The position numbers and the translations under genes were made by a program. Of a stretch of 43,974 nt of DNA, positions 13,474 to 21,078 are shown piece after piece; within the stretch, counting starts at the first letter, position 1; each line of letters starts with the position of its first letter. The notes beneath the pieces were generated by a model. The model was not told where the DNA came from, did not search any database, and was given only the letters and a program-made list of their open reading frames with translations. The stretch is from a virus, in IMG/VR virus record IMGVR_UViG_3300028045_000982, positions 1 to 43,974 of that record, one strand, 5' to 3'.

Positions 13474-16016
13474 ATCTCAAATGTATAGTTAAGGGTTACG
13501 TTTACGCTTTCGTTATTTTCGTATGTGATACTAAATGTATCACCAGTGATATCACCGTCAAAGGTAACGTCTACGCTGCTCGATGGAATGTTGTATTGGT
13601 CATCAATGCTGTACACATTAGCACTATCATCAACTAGTATGCGCATTTGTCCTGCTCTCATACCACCTGACGTAGCTGTTGTACCTGCTGTAATGCCCAA
13701 TGCAGTTAATGGCGTGCCATTGCCGTTTGCAAGTGTAATGCTACCACTACCGCCTTTGCGTATTACCAAATAACCACTGCCATTGTCTTCTGCTGTGATA
13801 CCTGGAACTGCCGCACCGTTAATGTCTGCAATTACATCTGCTAGAGTACCAGTACCTTGATCTAGTACAATAGTTGTGCTATCAATAACCATAGTATCTG
13901 CTAGTGTAACAGTTGGTCCTGATACTGTACCTGTTTGTTGTACTGTTTGACTTGTTGTGCCTGCTGTTAGACCCAAGTCTGTTAGTGTTGTTGCATCTGC
14001 ACCTAGTACGATATCAACACTAGTACCTGTTAGTAGTAGCTCGTTGCCACCTGTTAGTGTTGCCGCTATGTCTGTGATTGACTTAGCTGTAATGTCTGTA
14101 ATAACATCTGCTAGTAGTGGACCTGTTGTAAATGGTACTTGTACACCATTGATTGTCATACTACCCGGAGCAGATACAGTTGGAGCAGTTACACTACCAA
14201 CAATGTTGTTAGCTGGCGGAGTTACACTTGGACTAAATCCTAGTGTTGCCAATGTTGTGTTTGAACCTTCTGCTAGTGTTAGATCAACGTTTGTTGCTGT
14301 AATAGCCAAGAAGTTAGCTGACGGTGCAGCAGTAATTCCTGTTATGCCTGCGTTGTCAATGTTACTTGCCATATCAACTAGTGTTGTACCTGTGAAGTTA
14401 ACTGTTGTACCATTGATAACAATGTTTGCAACTGTTACTGTTGGATTGCTTACTGTACCACTGATTGGTGAACTTGCAGCAATGTTAGTGCCTGGTGAAA
14501 TACCAATAGAGTTATTTGCGTTACCTTCGTCTAGTCCAATTGTAAGATCAACTGTGTGATCAAGTACTAGTTGGTTAGCGCCATTAACACTGCCAGTTAC
14601 GCCTGTAATACCTGCAGCTGTTACATCGCTAGCCATAGTAGCTACGTCTGTTCCTGTAAATGCTACAATGATACCATTAAGTGTAATAGCACTTGGAGTA
14701 ATAACTGGTGAATCAACTGTGCCTACTACTGTAACTGTTGCGTCACTTGTGCCTGTTGATATACCTAAGTCAGTTAGTGCGCTACCAAAGCCATCAACTG
14801 CAATAGCGTTTGAACCTGTTATTGATAGCTGTGTGCCAACGTCTGCAAATGTTACGTCTGCAATACCAGCGGCAGTTAAGTCTGCAACTACGTCTGTTAG
14901 TGTTGTACCTGTTGTAAAGAATACTTCAACACCATTGACTAACAATCCGTGTCTACCATATGGAGTAGGTGTTGTTATTGTACCTGTTACTGTAGCTGTT
15001 CCGCCGCCGTGTGCAATAGTACCTGGTGTTAAACCAAAGTCTGTCATTGATGTTCCATCGCCAGTTAGTACAATGTCAGTTGATGGTGCTGTTGCTGTTA
15101 AACGCAATGCGCCACCATCGTTGTCTGCTACTACGCTAGAACTTGCATCATTGATAGATACAATTGCTTCTGCTAGTGAGTTACCATTGATGATAATACG
15201 TGTGCCATCAATTGTAAGTGTGTGTGCTGCATTAACTGTTGCGTTTGCTACTGTGCCTGTTTGAGTTGCAATGCCGTTGTATGTGCCAGGAGTAAATCCT
15301 AATGTTGTTGCTCCACTAGTAAGTCCGATAACCAAATCGTCGCCGCTCATTGTAAGACGAATAGCTGTGCCATCAAGGTCTGCGGTAATGCCAGTAATAC
15401 CTGCGCCGTTGATGTCGCTAATCATAGTAGTTAGATTGCTTGTAGATGTAAAGCTAACTGTTGTGCCGTTAATTTCTAGTGTGTCACCAACGTTTACTGT
15501 TGGGTTTTGTATTGTGCCAGTTACAACTGCTGTGTACTCTTTCTTTAGAGTGTAGTTCATAAACACTGCATTGTATGTTGTTTTATCAAAGCGGAACGCT
15601 GTTGCTGTTCCTGCCGCCGAGCTTGCTGTAAGTGTTTCTTCACCTGGAACAACAAAGTCTGTTTTTAGTTTAACTTCACTGTTAAAGCGAGTTGTTACAA
15701 CTGCTCCGTTAGCTGGTGCTGTTGCAAAAGTAATACTAATACCACTTACTGTAACACCTGGTGTTTCTACTCCATCCAAATAAACTTTTGGATTAATATA
15801 GCTAACTGGTGCTTCCAAGTCTGCTGGGTATAAGCTTGTACTTGGCATTGTGAAAACTGTGTTGCTTCCATCTCCTGAACCAATTGTAAGTGATTCATTA
15901 CCAATGAACAAACGTTGCTCATCTGTTGCATAGCCGAACTCTCCGGCGTCAAGTAACGGAAGGTCAGCAATGCTACCTCGTCTAACTTGTATTTTACTAA
16001 TTCTTGTATCTGGCAT
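13461..16016 (-). CDS. Large repeat-containing virion fibre-like protein, 851 residues
   Basis: The N-terminal 45 residues (ISKIQVRRGSIADLPLLDAG, then EFGYATDEQRLFIG) match the short domain at the front of many phage tail-fibre and adhesin proteins. Residues about 50-160 form another beta-rich module. Residues about 166-780 contain seven tandem repeats of about 88 residues, each opening GTVxxPTV, then NGTTVxFT, an LxDVxxDIxxAGI helix, and LGxTPGT. A 65-residue C-terminal domain (RILVDDSANVYSIDDQYNIP to FEIWKA) closes it. The repeat resembles the flagellin hook IN motif and immunoglobulin-like fibre modules. No export signal. Expressed from a late promoter at 16047-16054 with AAAGGA before the ATG. 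Almost certainly virion-associated; exact part unknown. Confidence 0.8.
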   Translation of the reverse strand: MPDTRISKIQVRRGSIADLPLLDAGEFGYATDEQRLFIGNESLTIGSGDGSNTVFTMPSTSLYPADLEAPVSYINPKVYLDGVETPGVTVSGISITFATAPANGAVVTTRFNSEVKLKTDFVVPGEETLTASSAAGTATAFRFDKTTYNAVFMNYTLKKEYTAVVTGTIQNPTVNVGDTLEINGTTVSFTSTSNLTTMISDINGAGITGITADLDGTAIRLTMSGDDLVIGLTSGATTLGFTPGTYNGIATQTGTVANATVNAAHTLTIDGTRIIINGNSLAEAIVSINDASSSVVADNDGGALRLTATAPSTDIVLTGDGTSMTDFGLTPGTIAHGGGTATVTGTITTPTPYGRHGLLVNGVEVFFTTGTTLTDVVADLTAAGIADVTFADVGTQLSITGSNAIAVDGFGSALTDLGISTGTSDATVTVVGTVDSPVITPSAITLNGIIVAFTGTDVATMASDVTAAGITGVTGSVNGANQLVLDHTVDLTIGLDEGNANNSIGISPGTNIAASSPISGTVSNPTVTVANIVINGTTVNFTGTTLVDMASNIDNAGITGITAAPSANFLAITATNVDLTLAEGSNTTLATLGFSPSVTPPANNIVGSVTAPTVSAPGSMTINGVQVPFTTGPLLADVITDITAKSITDIAATLTGGNELLLTGTSVDIVLGADATTLTDLGLTAGTTSQTVQQTGTVSGPTVTLADTMVIDSTTIVLDQGTGTLADVIADINGAAVPGITAEDNGSGYLVIRKGGSGSITLANGNGTPLTALGITAGTTATSGGMRAGQMRILVDDSANVYSIDDQYNIPSSSVDVTFDGDITGDTFSITYENNESVNVTLNYTFEIWKA
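13677..15521 (-). repeat. Seven tandem protein-level repeats (about 264 bp each) in the fibre gene
   Basis: Units of about 88 codons begin at GTIQNPTV, GTVANATV, GTITTPTP, GTVDSPVI, GTVSNPTV, GSVTAPTV and GTVSGPTV. They are diverged at DNA level, so they are old duplications or under diversification. A related eighth unit lies in the neighbouring gene at 16806-17423. Confidence 0.85.
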
Positions 16017-16046
16017 GATAGGTTATCCTTTGTATCTTCTATACAC

Positions 16047-16054
16047 TATTTATG
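16047..16054 (-). promoter_or_regulatory. T4-type late promoter (CATAAATA) for the fibre gene
   Basis: CATAAATAG on the minus strand, 30 nt before the ATG of the 851-residue fibre-like protein. Confidence 0.6.
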
Positions 16055-16084
16055 CCGGTGATCAATGACATTTTGTGTTTGGCA

Positions 16085-16762
16085 TTAGAGATTGTAAAAC
16101 TTTTCTAAACGCTTGCCCCAGGCGTCTGTCCAATAGTTGTATTCGTCGGCTGTTACTTCAAATAGTTGCCAACCTAAATCTCTGCTACACATAAAGATAG
16201 CAATGTTTTCAATTTTTGTGTCGTATAGTGCGTTGTGTGCGCCTCCGTAGGCTGCACCTTGCATAAAGTAATCTTCAATCCACTCACGCTTCTTAGGCTT
16301 GTTGGTTTGCTTAAAGTCCATAATAGTCGGCTTGCCTTTCCACACACCAAGCAAGTCAGTTGTGCCTGCATACAGTCCAGGATAGTACAAGTTTACTTCT
16401 GTACCCCAAACTTCATCCAAGTGTGGTTCAATATTGTCTTTGATTACTTGTGCCATAGCTTTAGCTTGACGATGTACAATATTGTTGCCTGGTTCGTACT
16501 CTGTGTTCAACACCCAATGTTCTAAGATGTTGTGCATAATTGTACCAACGTTGCTGGCTTCTGTAACTACACGCTGAGCTTCTTGTTCGCCGATGCGCTG
16601 TTTCCACTTGTTCAAGCCTGCCATCTTTTCGGCACTTTGTGTTTTACTTAAAATAGTGGTAACGCTGGGCAAAGGGCCGCTCTCAGTTGCGTATAGGCGT
16701 TTGCCGTCAACTTGTTTACGTTTAATTTCGGTATACGGGTATGGTGATTTTACTGTTAGCAT
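16085..16762 (-). CDS. PD-(D/E)XK nuclease (RecB/Cas4/exonuclease-like)
   Basis: The 225-residue protein has the PD-(D/E)XK layout. A helix with GTIMHNILEHWV precedes the core, where GTTDLLGVWKG supplies the first Asp and TIMDFKQTNKPKK supplies the D-x-K; QGAAYGGAHNAL forms the following helix. It probably acts on DNA ends, like RecB-family exonucleases common in marine T4-like phages. The predicted promoter -10 box ends 6 nt before the ATG, and there is no Shine-Dalgarno, so the mRNA is probably leaderless. A 13-bp inverted repeat spans the promoter and start codon. It is an early gene lying between two late virion genes. Confidence 0.82.
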   Translation of the reverse strand: MLTVKSPYPYTEIKRKQVDGKRLYATESGPLPSVTTILSKTQSAEKMAGLNKWKQRIGEQEAQRVVTEASNVGTIMHNILEHWVLNTEYEPGNNIVHRQAKAMAQVIKDNIEPHLDEVWGTEVNLYYPGLYAGTTDLLGVWKGKPTIMDFKQTNKPKKREWIEDYFMQGAAYGGAHNALYDTKIENIAIFMCSRDLGWQLFEVTADEYNYWTDAWGKRLEKFYNL

Positions 16763-16790
16763 AAACTTAGTATAGCATTATGCTAACAGT
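16752..16790. promoter_or_regulatory. 13-bp perfect inverted repeat across nuclease promoter and start codon
   Basis: ACTGTTAGCATAA (16752-16764) and TTATGCTAACAGT (16778-16790) flank a 13-bp centre holding the -10 box. The left arm includes the start codon. This could be a repressor operator, or, on a read-through mRNA, a hairpin hiding the start. Confidence 0.6.
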
Positions 16791-16797
16791 TTGTCTA
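16769..16797 (-). promoter_or_regulatory. Sigma-70-like promoter giving a leaderless nuclease mRNA
   Basis: Minus strand TAGACA (16792-16797), 17-bp spacer, TATACT (16769-16774), then AAGTTT and ATG. The predicted start is at or within 1-2 nt of the ATG. Confidence 0.7.
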
Positions 16798-16805
16798 GTG
16801 AAAAG

Positions 16806-17423
16806 TTACCAATAAAGCTTCCATTTTGGTGTTTTATTTGTTAGGCCATTTGTTAACAGTTGGATATTATATCCTAAGTTAGAAAAATGAGTTGTAACTT
16901 GTTCTATTTCGTCTGTTTTAGCTCTGTCAGTGCGTGTACCAACATTTGTTTGATGATACTCAACGCTAAGAGGATTTGGAATTTCAATTGTTTGTGCTAG
17001 AAAACCAAAACGTGCATTAGCTGTTCCTGCGCCAACTTCTAGGCACCAAGCTGTTGCTAGTGCTGTATATTCAATTGCCAAACGTGAACTACTGTCTTTG
17101 GTTGCACAAACACCAGGTATTGCTGCATCGTTGATATCTGCTATTGCACTGTTTAAGTTTACACCAGTTGTACCAAGTGTAACTGTACTACCTGCTAAAA
17201 TAAGTGTTTCGCCTGCTACAAATGTTGGGTTTGAAACTGTTCCAACTAATGTAATCGCTGGTGTCGAATCAGTCATTATAGTGCCATCGTCGACTTCGAT
17301 TTCATAAAGTCCACTGTCTGCCGCTACTATAACTGCACGAGCAATTGCTGATACTTCATCGTGTATTGTTACATTCGCACGAGATAAGCTTCGTGCGTCG
17401 TGACTGTTTAGTTTTCTTGTCAT
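16806..17423 (-). CDS. Virion-type protein with one fibre repeat, 205 residues
   Basis: Residues about 57-145 (LVGTVSNPTFVAGETLILAG, then VNLNSAIADINDAAIPGVCA) are a recognisable single copy of the repeat that occurs seven times in the 851-residue fibre-like protein. The flanking regions differ: an N-terminal helix (NSHDARSLSRANVTIHDEVS) and a C-terminal part ending in PKWKLYW. It overlaps the 111-residue gene as ATGA and belongs to the late transcript running from 18.5 kb. It probably assembles with the fibre protein; that is inference from the shared module. Confidence 0.7.
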   Translation of the reverse strand: MTRKLNSHDARSLSRANVTIHDEVSAIARAVIVAADSGLYEIEVDDGTIMTDSTPAITLVGTVSNPTFVAGETLILAGSTVTLGTTGVNLNSAIADINDAAIPGVCATKDSSSRLAIEYTALATAWCLEVGAGTANARFGFLAQTIEIPNPLSVEYHQTNVGTRTDRAKTDEIEQVTTHFSNLGYNIQLLTNGLTNKTPKWKLYW

Positions 17424-17755
17424 TTGATATCCTTACTTACTTGCTTGGCTGCTAGTTTGTCAACCGCAGTATCATCTATCTCTTGTTCTTCGTCATCTAG
17501 TTCGCCACCACTAGTGTCTACATCAGTAACAAGATCAATCTTGTTATAGCTTGCATTACTTACAACTGGCAAAGATTTTACAATGTCAAAAAGACTCTTA
17601 GTGTCAATTGTGTATCCTAACTCTCGGAGATCATTCTTGAGTTGGTCCATATCAACACTTTGAATACCTTCAGCTGAAATAGCCACGAGCAACGCAACAA
17701 TGTCGTCTCGCATTTCGATAGAATAGTTTTCTGTGACTACTTCAAATAATTTCAT
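17420..17755 (-). CDS. Unknown acidic late protein, 111 residues
   Basis: I do not recognise this protein. It begins MKLFEVVTENYSIEMRDD, a short amphipathic N-terminus with a V-T-E site resembling the removable capsid-targeting peptides of T4 internal proteins. The middle is helical (VDMDQLKNDLRELGYTIDTK) and the C-terminus is acidic (GGELDDEEQEIDDT). It is coupled to its downstream neighbour by ATGA and lies 4 nt after the 250-residue gene. A capsid-internal or assembly role is possible. Confidence 0.65.
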   Translation of the reverse strand: MKLFEVVTENYSIEMRDDIVALLVAISAEGIQSVDMDQLKNDLRELGYTIDTKSLFDIVKSLPVVSNASYNKIDLVTDVDTSGGELDDEEQEIDDTAVDKLAAKQVSKDIK

Positions 17756-17759
17756 TGTA

Positions 17760-18512
17760 TTAACCTTTAATTTTTGCTAGTAGTGCATCAAGGTCCTTAC
17801 GTGACACTTGACCATCTGTTGACATTTCTTTTAGCTCTAGTAGTGCGTTATCAAAGTCTGCGCTTTCAGCTTTTAGTTCACGACCAGTTGGATTTTCTTC
17901 TCCACTTGCTGCATCGTCACCGCCAAAGATATCTTCTGCGTCAACTGGTGCTTCTGCTTCATCTTCACTTGAGTCTAAGTCAATAAGGTCGTCAGCTGGT
18001 GCATCCATTGATGCATCCATATCAGTTGCAATCTCGCCGCCTTGTGCAATAGTAGTTGCATTAACAAGACCTTCTTTGGCACCTTTTAAATCTTCGCCTA
18101 GTTTAACTAGTAGCTCATTTACTGTTACTTCAAAAGCCTGTGCTTGTTCTGTACCAATTTCGCCTGCCATTGCTTCAACGATAGCTGGTAAATCTTGTAC
18201 GTGTAGTTTAGCAACATCTTCTGCCATCTTTTGTACTTTGTCTGCAATTTCGTCTGCAGCCATAATAACTTTTGCAGCTTCAACTTCTTCGTCACTTACG
18301 TTTTCAACGATTAGTTCCAAGCTCTTAGCAACCAATGCTAGTTTAGCACGTTCTGCTTCGTTTTTTGTTTCGTCTAGTTTAGTGCGTGTTGTTGCTAGCA
18401 TAGCTTCAGCACGGTCTGCGTTTACTGTTAGTTCAAAGCCAAAGCCTTCACGCAAATACTTCTGTATTTGGTTAAGCTGTGTTTCTTTGTTGTTAAAATC
18501 TCTAATGTTCAT
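17760..18512 (-). CDS. Acidic helical late protein, 250 residues, possible scaffold or core protein
   Basis: The protein is almost entirely helical and charged (TRTKLDETKNEAERAKLALV, VSDEEVEAAKVIMAADEIAD). An Asp-rich linker follows (about residues 165-205, IDLDSSEDEAEAPVDAEDIF), then a short C-terminal helix. It has no membrane segment or enzymatic motif. A TATAAATAC late promoter lies 23 nt upstream and a GGAGATC site precedes the ATG, so strong late expression is expected. Composition is like phage prohead-core or scaffold proteins, but I cannot identify a T4 counterpart. Confidence 0.65.
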   Translation of the reverse strand: MNIRDFNNKETQLNQIQKYLREGFGFELTVNADRAEAMLATTRTKLDETKNEAERAKLALVAKSLELIVENVSDEEVEAAKVIMAADEIADKVQKMAEDVAKLHVQDLPAIVEAMAGEIGTEQAQAFEVTVNELLVKLGEDLKGAKEGLVNATTIAQGGEIATDMDASMDAPADDLIDLDSSEDEAEAPVDAEDIFGGDDAASGEENPTGRELKAESADFDNALLELKEMSTDGQVSRKDLDALLAKIKG

Positions 18513-18534
18513 AACTGATCTCCATTTGTTATAT

Positions 18535-18543
18535 GTATTTATA
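18535..18543 (-). promoter_or_regulatory. T4-type late promoter (TATAAATAC)
   Basis: Perfect T4 late consensus on the minus strand, 23 nt before the ATG of the 250-residue late protein; it overlaps the stop of the upstream gene. Confidence 0.75.
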
Positions 18544-19168
18544 GCGTTTTCAATATTTTTGACTTAGCGATGCGCATCTTTTCATTTGCACTGTCATACT
18601 TTGCTTGATAAATGTCTTCTTTAGACTCTGTTAGTTTATCTGATGCAAGTCTGCGCTTGTAGTCATATGATTCTAATAGGGCACCTGTGTACTGTGAATC
18701 AGCTTCAATAATACGTGAAATGACGTGTGTGCCTTTGTTTAGCATTAGGCGCTTAACAACACTCATAGCTGTTTCAAACAACCCTAAGTCTGTGTGCAAG
18801 TTTGTGCCTGTAGCTTTTTCTTGTATAGTGTAAAAGTTTTTGATAATTCTTCCCACTGTTTGTTTTTCTACAATGATTTCATAATCAGCAATACTAACAC
18901 CTGTTGCATTACGCTCGGTGCCCATTGCCATTTTCAAATCAATGTTCTGTTCGCTTGCTTCGTTTAGTGCTACTGTATTTGATTCAGTTGCTGATTCAAG
19001 CTTGCTTAGAATATCTGCCATAGCTCGTGCATTTGGATCACCAATTGACTTAACACGTTCGTCTGTGCTAGGGTGAGCGGCTGCTGCGGCAGTTTGTTCT
19101 TCTGTTTTCTTTGATAGGTTAGCTAGAATAGCTTCCATTGCTTTAGTGTCGTTGTATGATGCTGACAT
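18539..19168 (-). CDS. Unknown helical late protein, 209 residues
   Basis: I do not recognise this protein. The N-terminal 90 residues are low-complexity and helical (ANLSKKTEEQTAAAAAHPST, SKLESATESNTVALNEASEQ). Residues about 95-205 form a denser helical domain (EKQTVGRIIKNFYTIQEK, FETAMSVVKRLMLNKGTHVI). It ends in a basic tail (KMRIAKSKILKTL). It overlaps the next gene by one base. Position in the late cluster suggests a virion or head-assembly protein. Confidence 0.65.
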   Translation of the reverse strand: MSASYNDTKAMEAILANLSKKTEEQTAAAAAHPSTDERVKSIGDPNARAMADILSKLESATESNTVALNEASEQNIDLKMAMGTERNATGVSIADYEIIVEKQTVGRIIKNFYTIQEKATGTNLHTDLGLFETAMSVVKRLMLNKGTHVISRIIEADSQYTGALLESYDYKRRLASDKLTESKEDIYQAKYDSANEKMRIAKSKILKTL

Positions 19169-19401
19169 TAGTTTTCACCTCTGTTTATGTTTCTGATAAA
19201 GTATTGCCTATCAGCCTTTTCATCATATTCACGTTCTAATACGCCTTTGCGCAAAAGTCCAAGTGCTAGTACAAGCTCACGCTCGTCCAACTGATCTGCA
19301 TATACATAGTTATCTTCTTTAAGATCCCACGCTTCTAGCAAGTCGCCTTCAAGCACACTTACAAATGTTTCAATGCCTCCTGCTACCATAACTTTACGCA
19401 T
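19168..19401 (-). CDS. Unknown small late protein, 77 residues
   Basis: I do not recognise this protein. I chose the ATG at 19401 (MRKVMVAGGIETFVSVLEGD), which overlaps the end of the 77-residue upstream gene by 8 nt; a GTG 9 codons earlier is also possible. The body is acidic then charged (YVYADQLDERELVLALGLLR, then YDEKADRQYFIRNINRG). No motif. It is one of a chain of short overlapping late genes. Confidence 0.55.
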   Translation of the reverse strand: MRKVMVAGGIETFVSVLEGDLLEAWDLKEDNYVYADQLDERELVLALGLLRKGVLEREYDEKADRQYFIRNINRGEN

Positions 19402-19627
19402 TGCCTGAATCCAATTCAATGTGCGCACTAAGAATATCGTTTAGTGCATCTAAGTCTTCGTTTTCAAGTGCAGTATCAATTGCTAGGATATCGCTCAGTC
19501 CTAGATTGTTTACTAGTACACGAACTTCTTCGTCACTGAGTTCAAGTCCAAGTTGATCAGTAACCATAGCTTTGATAGCTGTTGCCATATTGTTGTCGTA
19601 GTCTTTGAGTCCTTCAAGTAATTTCAT
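19394..19627 (-). CDS. Unknown small acidic late protein, 77 residues
   Basis: I do not recognise this protein. It begins MKLLEGLKDYDNNMATAIKA and continues as an acidic helical bundle (LGLELSDEEVRVLVNNLGLS, then AIDTALENEDLDALNDILSA). It overlaps the basic 92-residue gene upstream by 4 nt (ATGA) and its smaller neighbour downstream. The opposite charges of this protein and its neighbour would allow a complex, but that is speculation. Confidence 0.6.
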   Translation of the reverse strand: MKLLEGLKDYDNNMATAIKAMVTDQLGLELSDEEVRVLVNNLGLSDILAIDTALENEDLDALNDILSAHIELDSGNA

Positions 19628-19902
19628 TTGTTTAACCTTTGTACAATTTTGCTTGCTGCGTTATACTTTTTAGTACGCTTTGCTTTACGTGCCATTCTAG
19701 CACCCATTTTAGCTTTGGTACGTTTTAGCACAAAACGCTTTTTTAAATCTACCGGAGCGTTACACTGTGTAGGGCTAGATACAACACGGCCTTTGCGTTT
19801 GCCTACTGAACATCTATACTTACGTGCAACCTTTTTGCCTTTGCGAGCCCAAACTAGTTTAGCTTCTGTAACTGCTTGTTCTGATAATTGTCCTAGCTTC
19901 AT
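19624..19902 (-). CDS. Very basic small protein, 92 residues, likely nucleic-acid binding
   Basis: More than a quarter of the residues are Lys or Arg (ARKGKKVARKYRCSVGKRKG, RTKAKMGARMARKAKRTKK). Two cysteines (CSV, QCN) could form a metal or disulfide site. It begins MKLGQLSEQAV, where L-S-E matches the T4 prohead-protease cleavage pattern, so it may be packaged in the head with DNA. It overlaps both neighbours by 4 nt. No known family recognised; a DNA-binding internal head protein is the best guess. Confidence 0.65.
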   Translation of the reverse strand: MKLGQLSEQAVTEAKLVWARKGKKVARKYRCSVGKRKGRVVSSPTQCNAPVDLKKRFVLKRTKAKMGARMARKAKRTKKYNAASKIVQRLNK

Positions 19903-20666
19903 TTGTTTTCTCCGCCTTGTGGGTAACGTATCATTGTTTCTCTAAAGCGAAAGTCTTTGTTGCGACCTTTGTTTGGTACAAAACCAAAACGCTTATAGAA
20001 CTTGATCAGTCTGTTTTTGTTCCCACCAAACGCACTGTCTGGGGTTAGTGCGATAATAGCACCTTCTCTATCCATTCTGTCAACAATGTCTTGCATTGCT
20101 TTTGTACCTTGCCCGGCATTACGCTCGTCACCTGATACTTCAATCTTAGATAACACATAACCTTTTTCAGCATCGCCGTGTAATGATACTTCAACTTCTT
20201 CTGTTACAGAAACATTTGGATTGAACAGTTTGAAGTGATCATTTTGTTCACGTCCATCATCTGTACTTGTTACGTCTAGTTTCCAACCAAGTTGGCTTGC
20301 CATTTGTCTTGCAAAGCGTGCATAAAGTTTTGCTCTACTAGCACCAACATCATCACTTTTATCTGCACTAAATGAAATTAGTTTTGTCTTAGACAAGTCT
20401 ACTTTTGTTATCCAATCTTTTAGTACTGCTACCACAGTAGCGAAGATTCTAAATTCATCACCAGCGCCGCTTTTGCCCATTCTGCCACCGACTGCAAAGT
20501 CAATAGTCCAACTGCTGTCAGCTTCTTCCCATTCGGCCATTACTAACATCAACCCAGCTGGTGTATCTGCTTTAGCTACCCAGTGATCATCTAGTTGTTT
20601 ATCCCACCTGTAAGCATACGGATTGTCCATTGATTCAGTTAGTGGTATAATGTCTGCTATGTGCAT
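19899..20666 (-). CDS. GNAT-like acetyltransferase domain protein
   Basis: The C-terminal 100 residues carry the GNAT pattern. A strand (YVLSKIEVSGDERN) is followed by the acetyl-CoA loop NAGQGTKAMQDIVDRMDREG, then IIALTPDSAFGG and the late helix-strand LIKFYKRFGFVPN. The N-terminal 150 residues are a separate alpha/beta domain (SSWTIDFAVGGRM, VVAVLKDWITKVDLSK). The protein begins MHIADIIPLTES, in which L-T-E fits the T4 prohead-protease site, so it may travel in the capsid. A late promoter (GATAAATA) lies 25 nt upstream with AAGGAG. It could acetylate a host or virion protein; substrate unknown. Confidence 0.7.
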   Translation of the reverse strand: MHIADIIPLTESMDNPYAYRWDKQLDDHWVAKADTPAGLMLVMAEWEEADSSWTIDFAVGGRMGKSGAGDEFRIFATVVAVLKDWITKVDLSKTKLISFSADKSDDVGASRAKLYARFARQMASQLGWKLDVTSTDDGREQNDHFKLFNPNVSVTEEVEVSLHGDAEKGYVLSKIEVSGDERNAGQGTKAMQDIVDRMDREGAIIALTPDSAFGGNKNRLIKFYKRFGFVPNKGRNKDFRFRETMIRYPQGGENK

Positions 20667-20690
20667 TGTCGGCTCCTTGTCGTATACTAC

Positions 20691-20698
20691 TATTTATC
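20691..20698 (-). promoter_or_regulatory. T4-type late promoter (GATAAATA)
   Basis: GATAAATAGTAG on the minus strand, 24 nt before the ATG of the GNAT-like gene and just after the terminator of the previous unit. Confidence 0.6.
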
Positions 20699-20714
20699 AT
20701 CGAAGTTTTGAATT

Positions 20715-20741
20715 AAAAAAAAGACAGTGTTGCCACTGTCT
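20715..20741 (-). terminator. Rho-independent terminator with GCAA tetraloop
   Basis: On the minus strand AGACAGTG and CACTGTCT form a perfect 8-bp stem around GCAA, followed by eight T residues. A second 6-bp hairpin (20753-20772) lies between it and the stop of the coiled-coil membrane gene. Confidence 0.88.
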
Positions 20742-20774
20742 AGTTTTGTGATGTACTGTTCTTGTGCAGTACTA

Positions 20775-21017
20775 TTATTTCATTAGTAGTACAACAATTA
20801 CACTAAGGATACCTGCTACTACAGTTGCAATGCCACCGAACAAAATTGTTCTGTTGCTGTTGTGTGCTTCTCTGTTATCTTCGCGGATCTGATTTACTTG
20901 TGCTTCAATGTTGTCTAGTCTGTCACCAATGCGTGTGACTTCTGTTTGTAATGCTTTATAACGCTCTTGACACAAATCAACGTGTGCCGCAAGGTTTGTT
21001 CTTTCTAGTTCGCTCAT
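20775..21017 (-). CDS. Coiled-coil protein with C-terminal membrane anchor, possible holin or lysis accessory
   Basis: The 80-residue protein has a heptad-rich N-terminus (TEVTRIGDRLDNIEAQVNQI) and a single C-terminal transmembrane segment (ILFGGIATVVAGILSVIVVL) ending in one Lys. This is the layout of XhlA/haemolysin-type phage lysis accessory proteins and some holins. I chose the ATG at 21017, 9 nt after AAGGAG; a TTG two codons upstream is too close to that site. A late promoter-like CTAAATAC lies upstream at 21071-21078 and a strong terminator follows, so it is a discrete late unit. Confidence 0.65.
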   Translation of the reverse strand: MSELERTNLAAHVDLCQERYKALQTEVTRIGDRLDNIEAQVNQIREDNREAHNSNRTILFGGIATVVAGILSVIVVLLMK

Positions 21018-21070
21018 TCTCAATTGCTCCTTCGTCGTTGCGTTCAGCTAGTGAGTTTTTTATTCTATAT

Positions 21071-21078
21071 GTATTTAG
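21071..21078 (-). promoter_or_regulatory. T4-type late promoter (CTAAATAC)
   Basis: CTAAATACATA on the minus strand, about 54 nt before the coiled-coil membrane gene; it overlaps the stop of the 122-residue gene. Confidence 0.45.

Noticed and set aside
13677-15521. CRISPR or tandem DNA repeats in the fibre gene.
   Set aside because: Repeats are protein-level units of about 264 bp with diverged DNA inside one continuous frame; no short identical repeats with spacers.
13525-15970. Long plus-strand open frames opposite the fibre gene.
   Set aside because: They mirror the repeat structure of the minus-strand gene, are low-complexity Val/Ser/Pro-rich, lack ribosome binding sites, and arise from codon bias on the coding strand.
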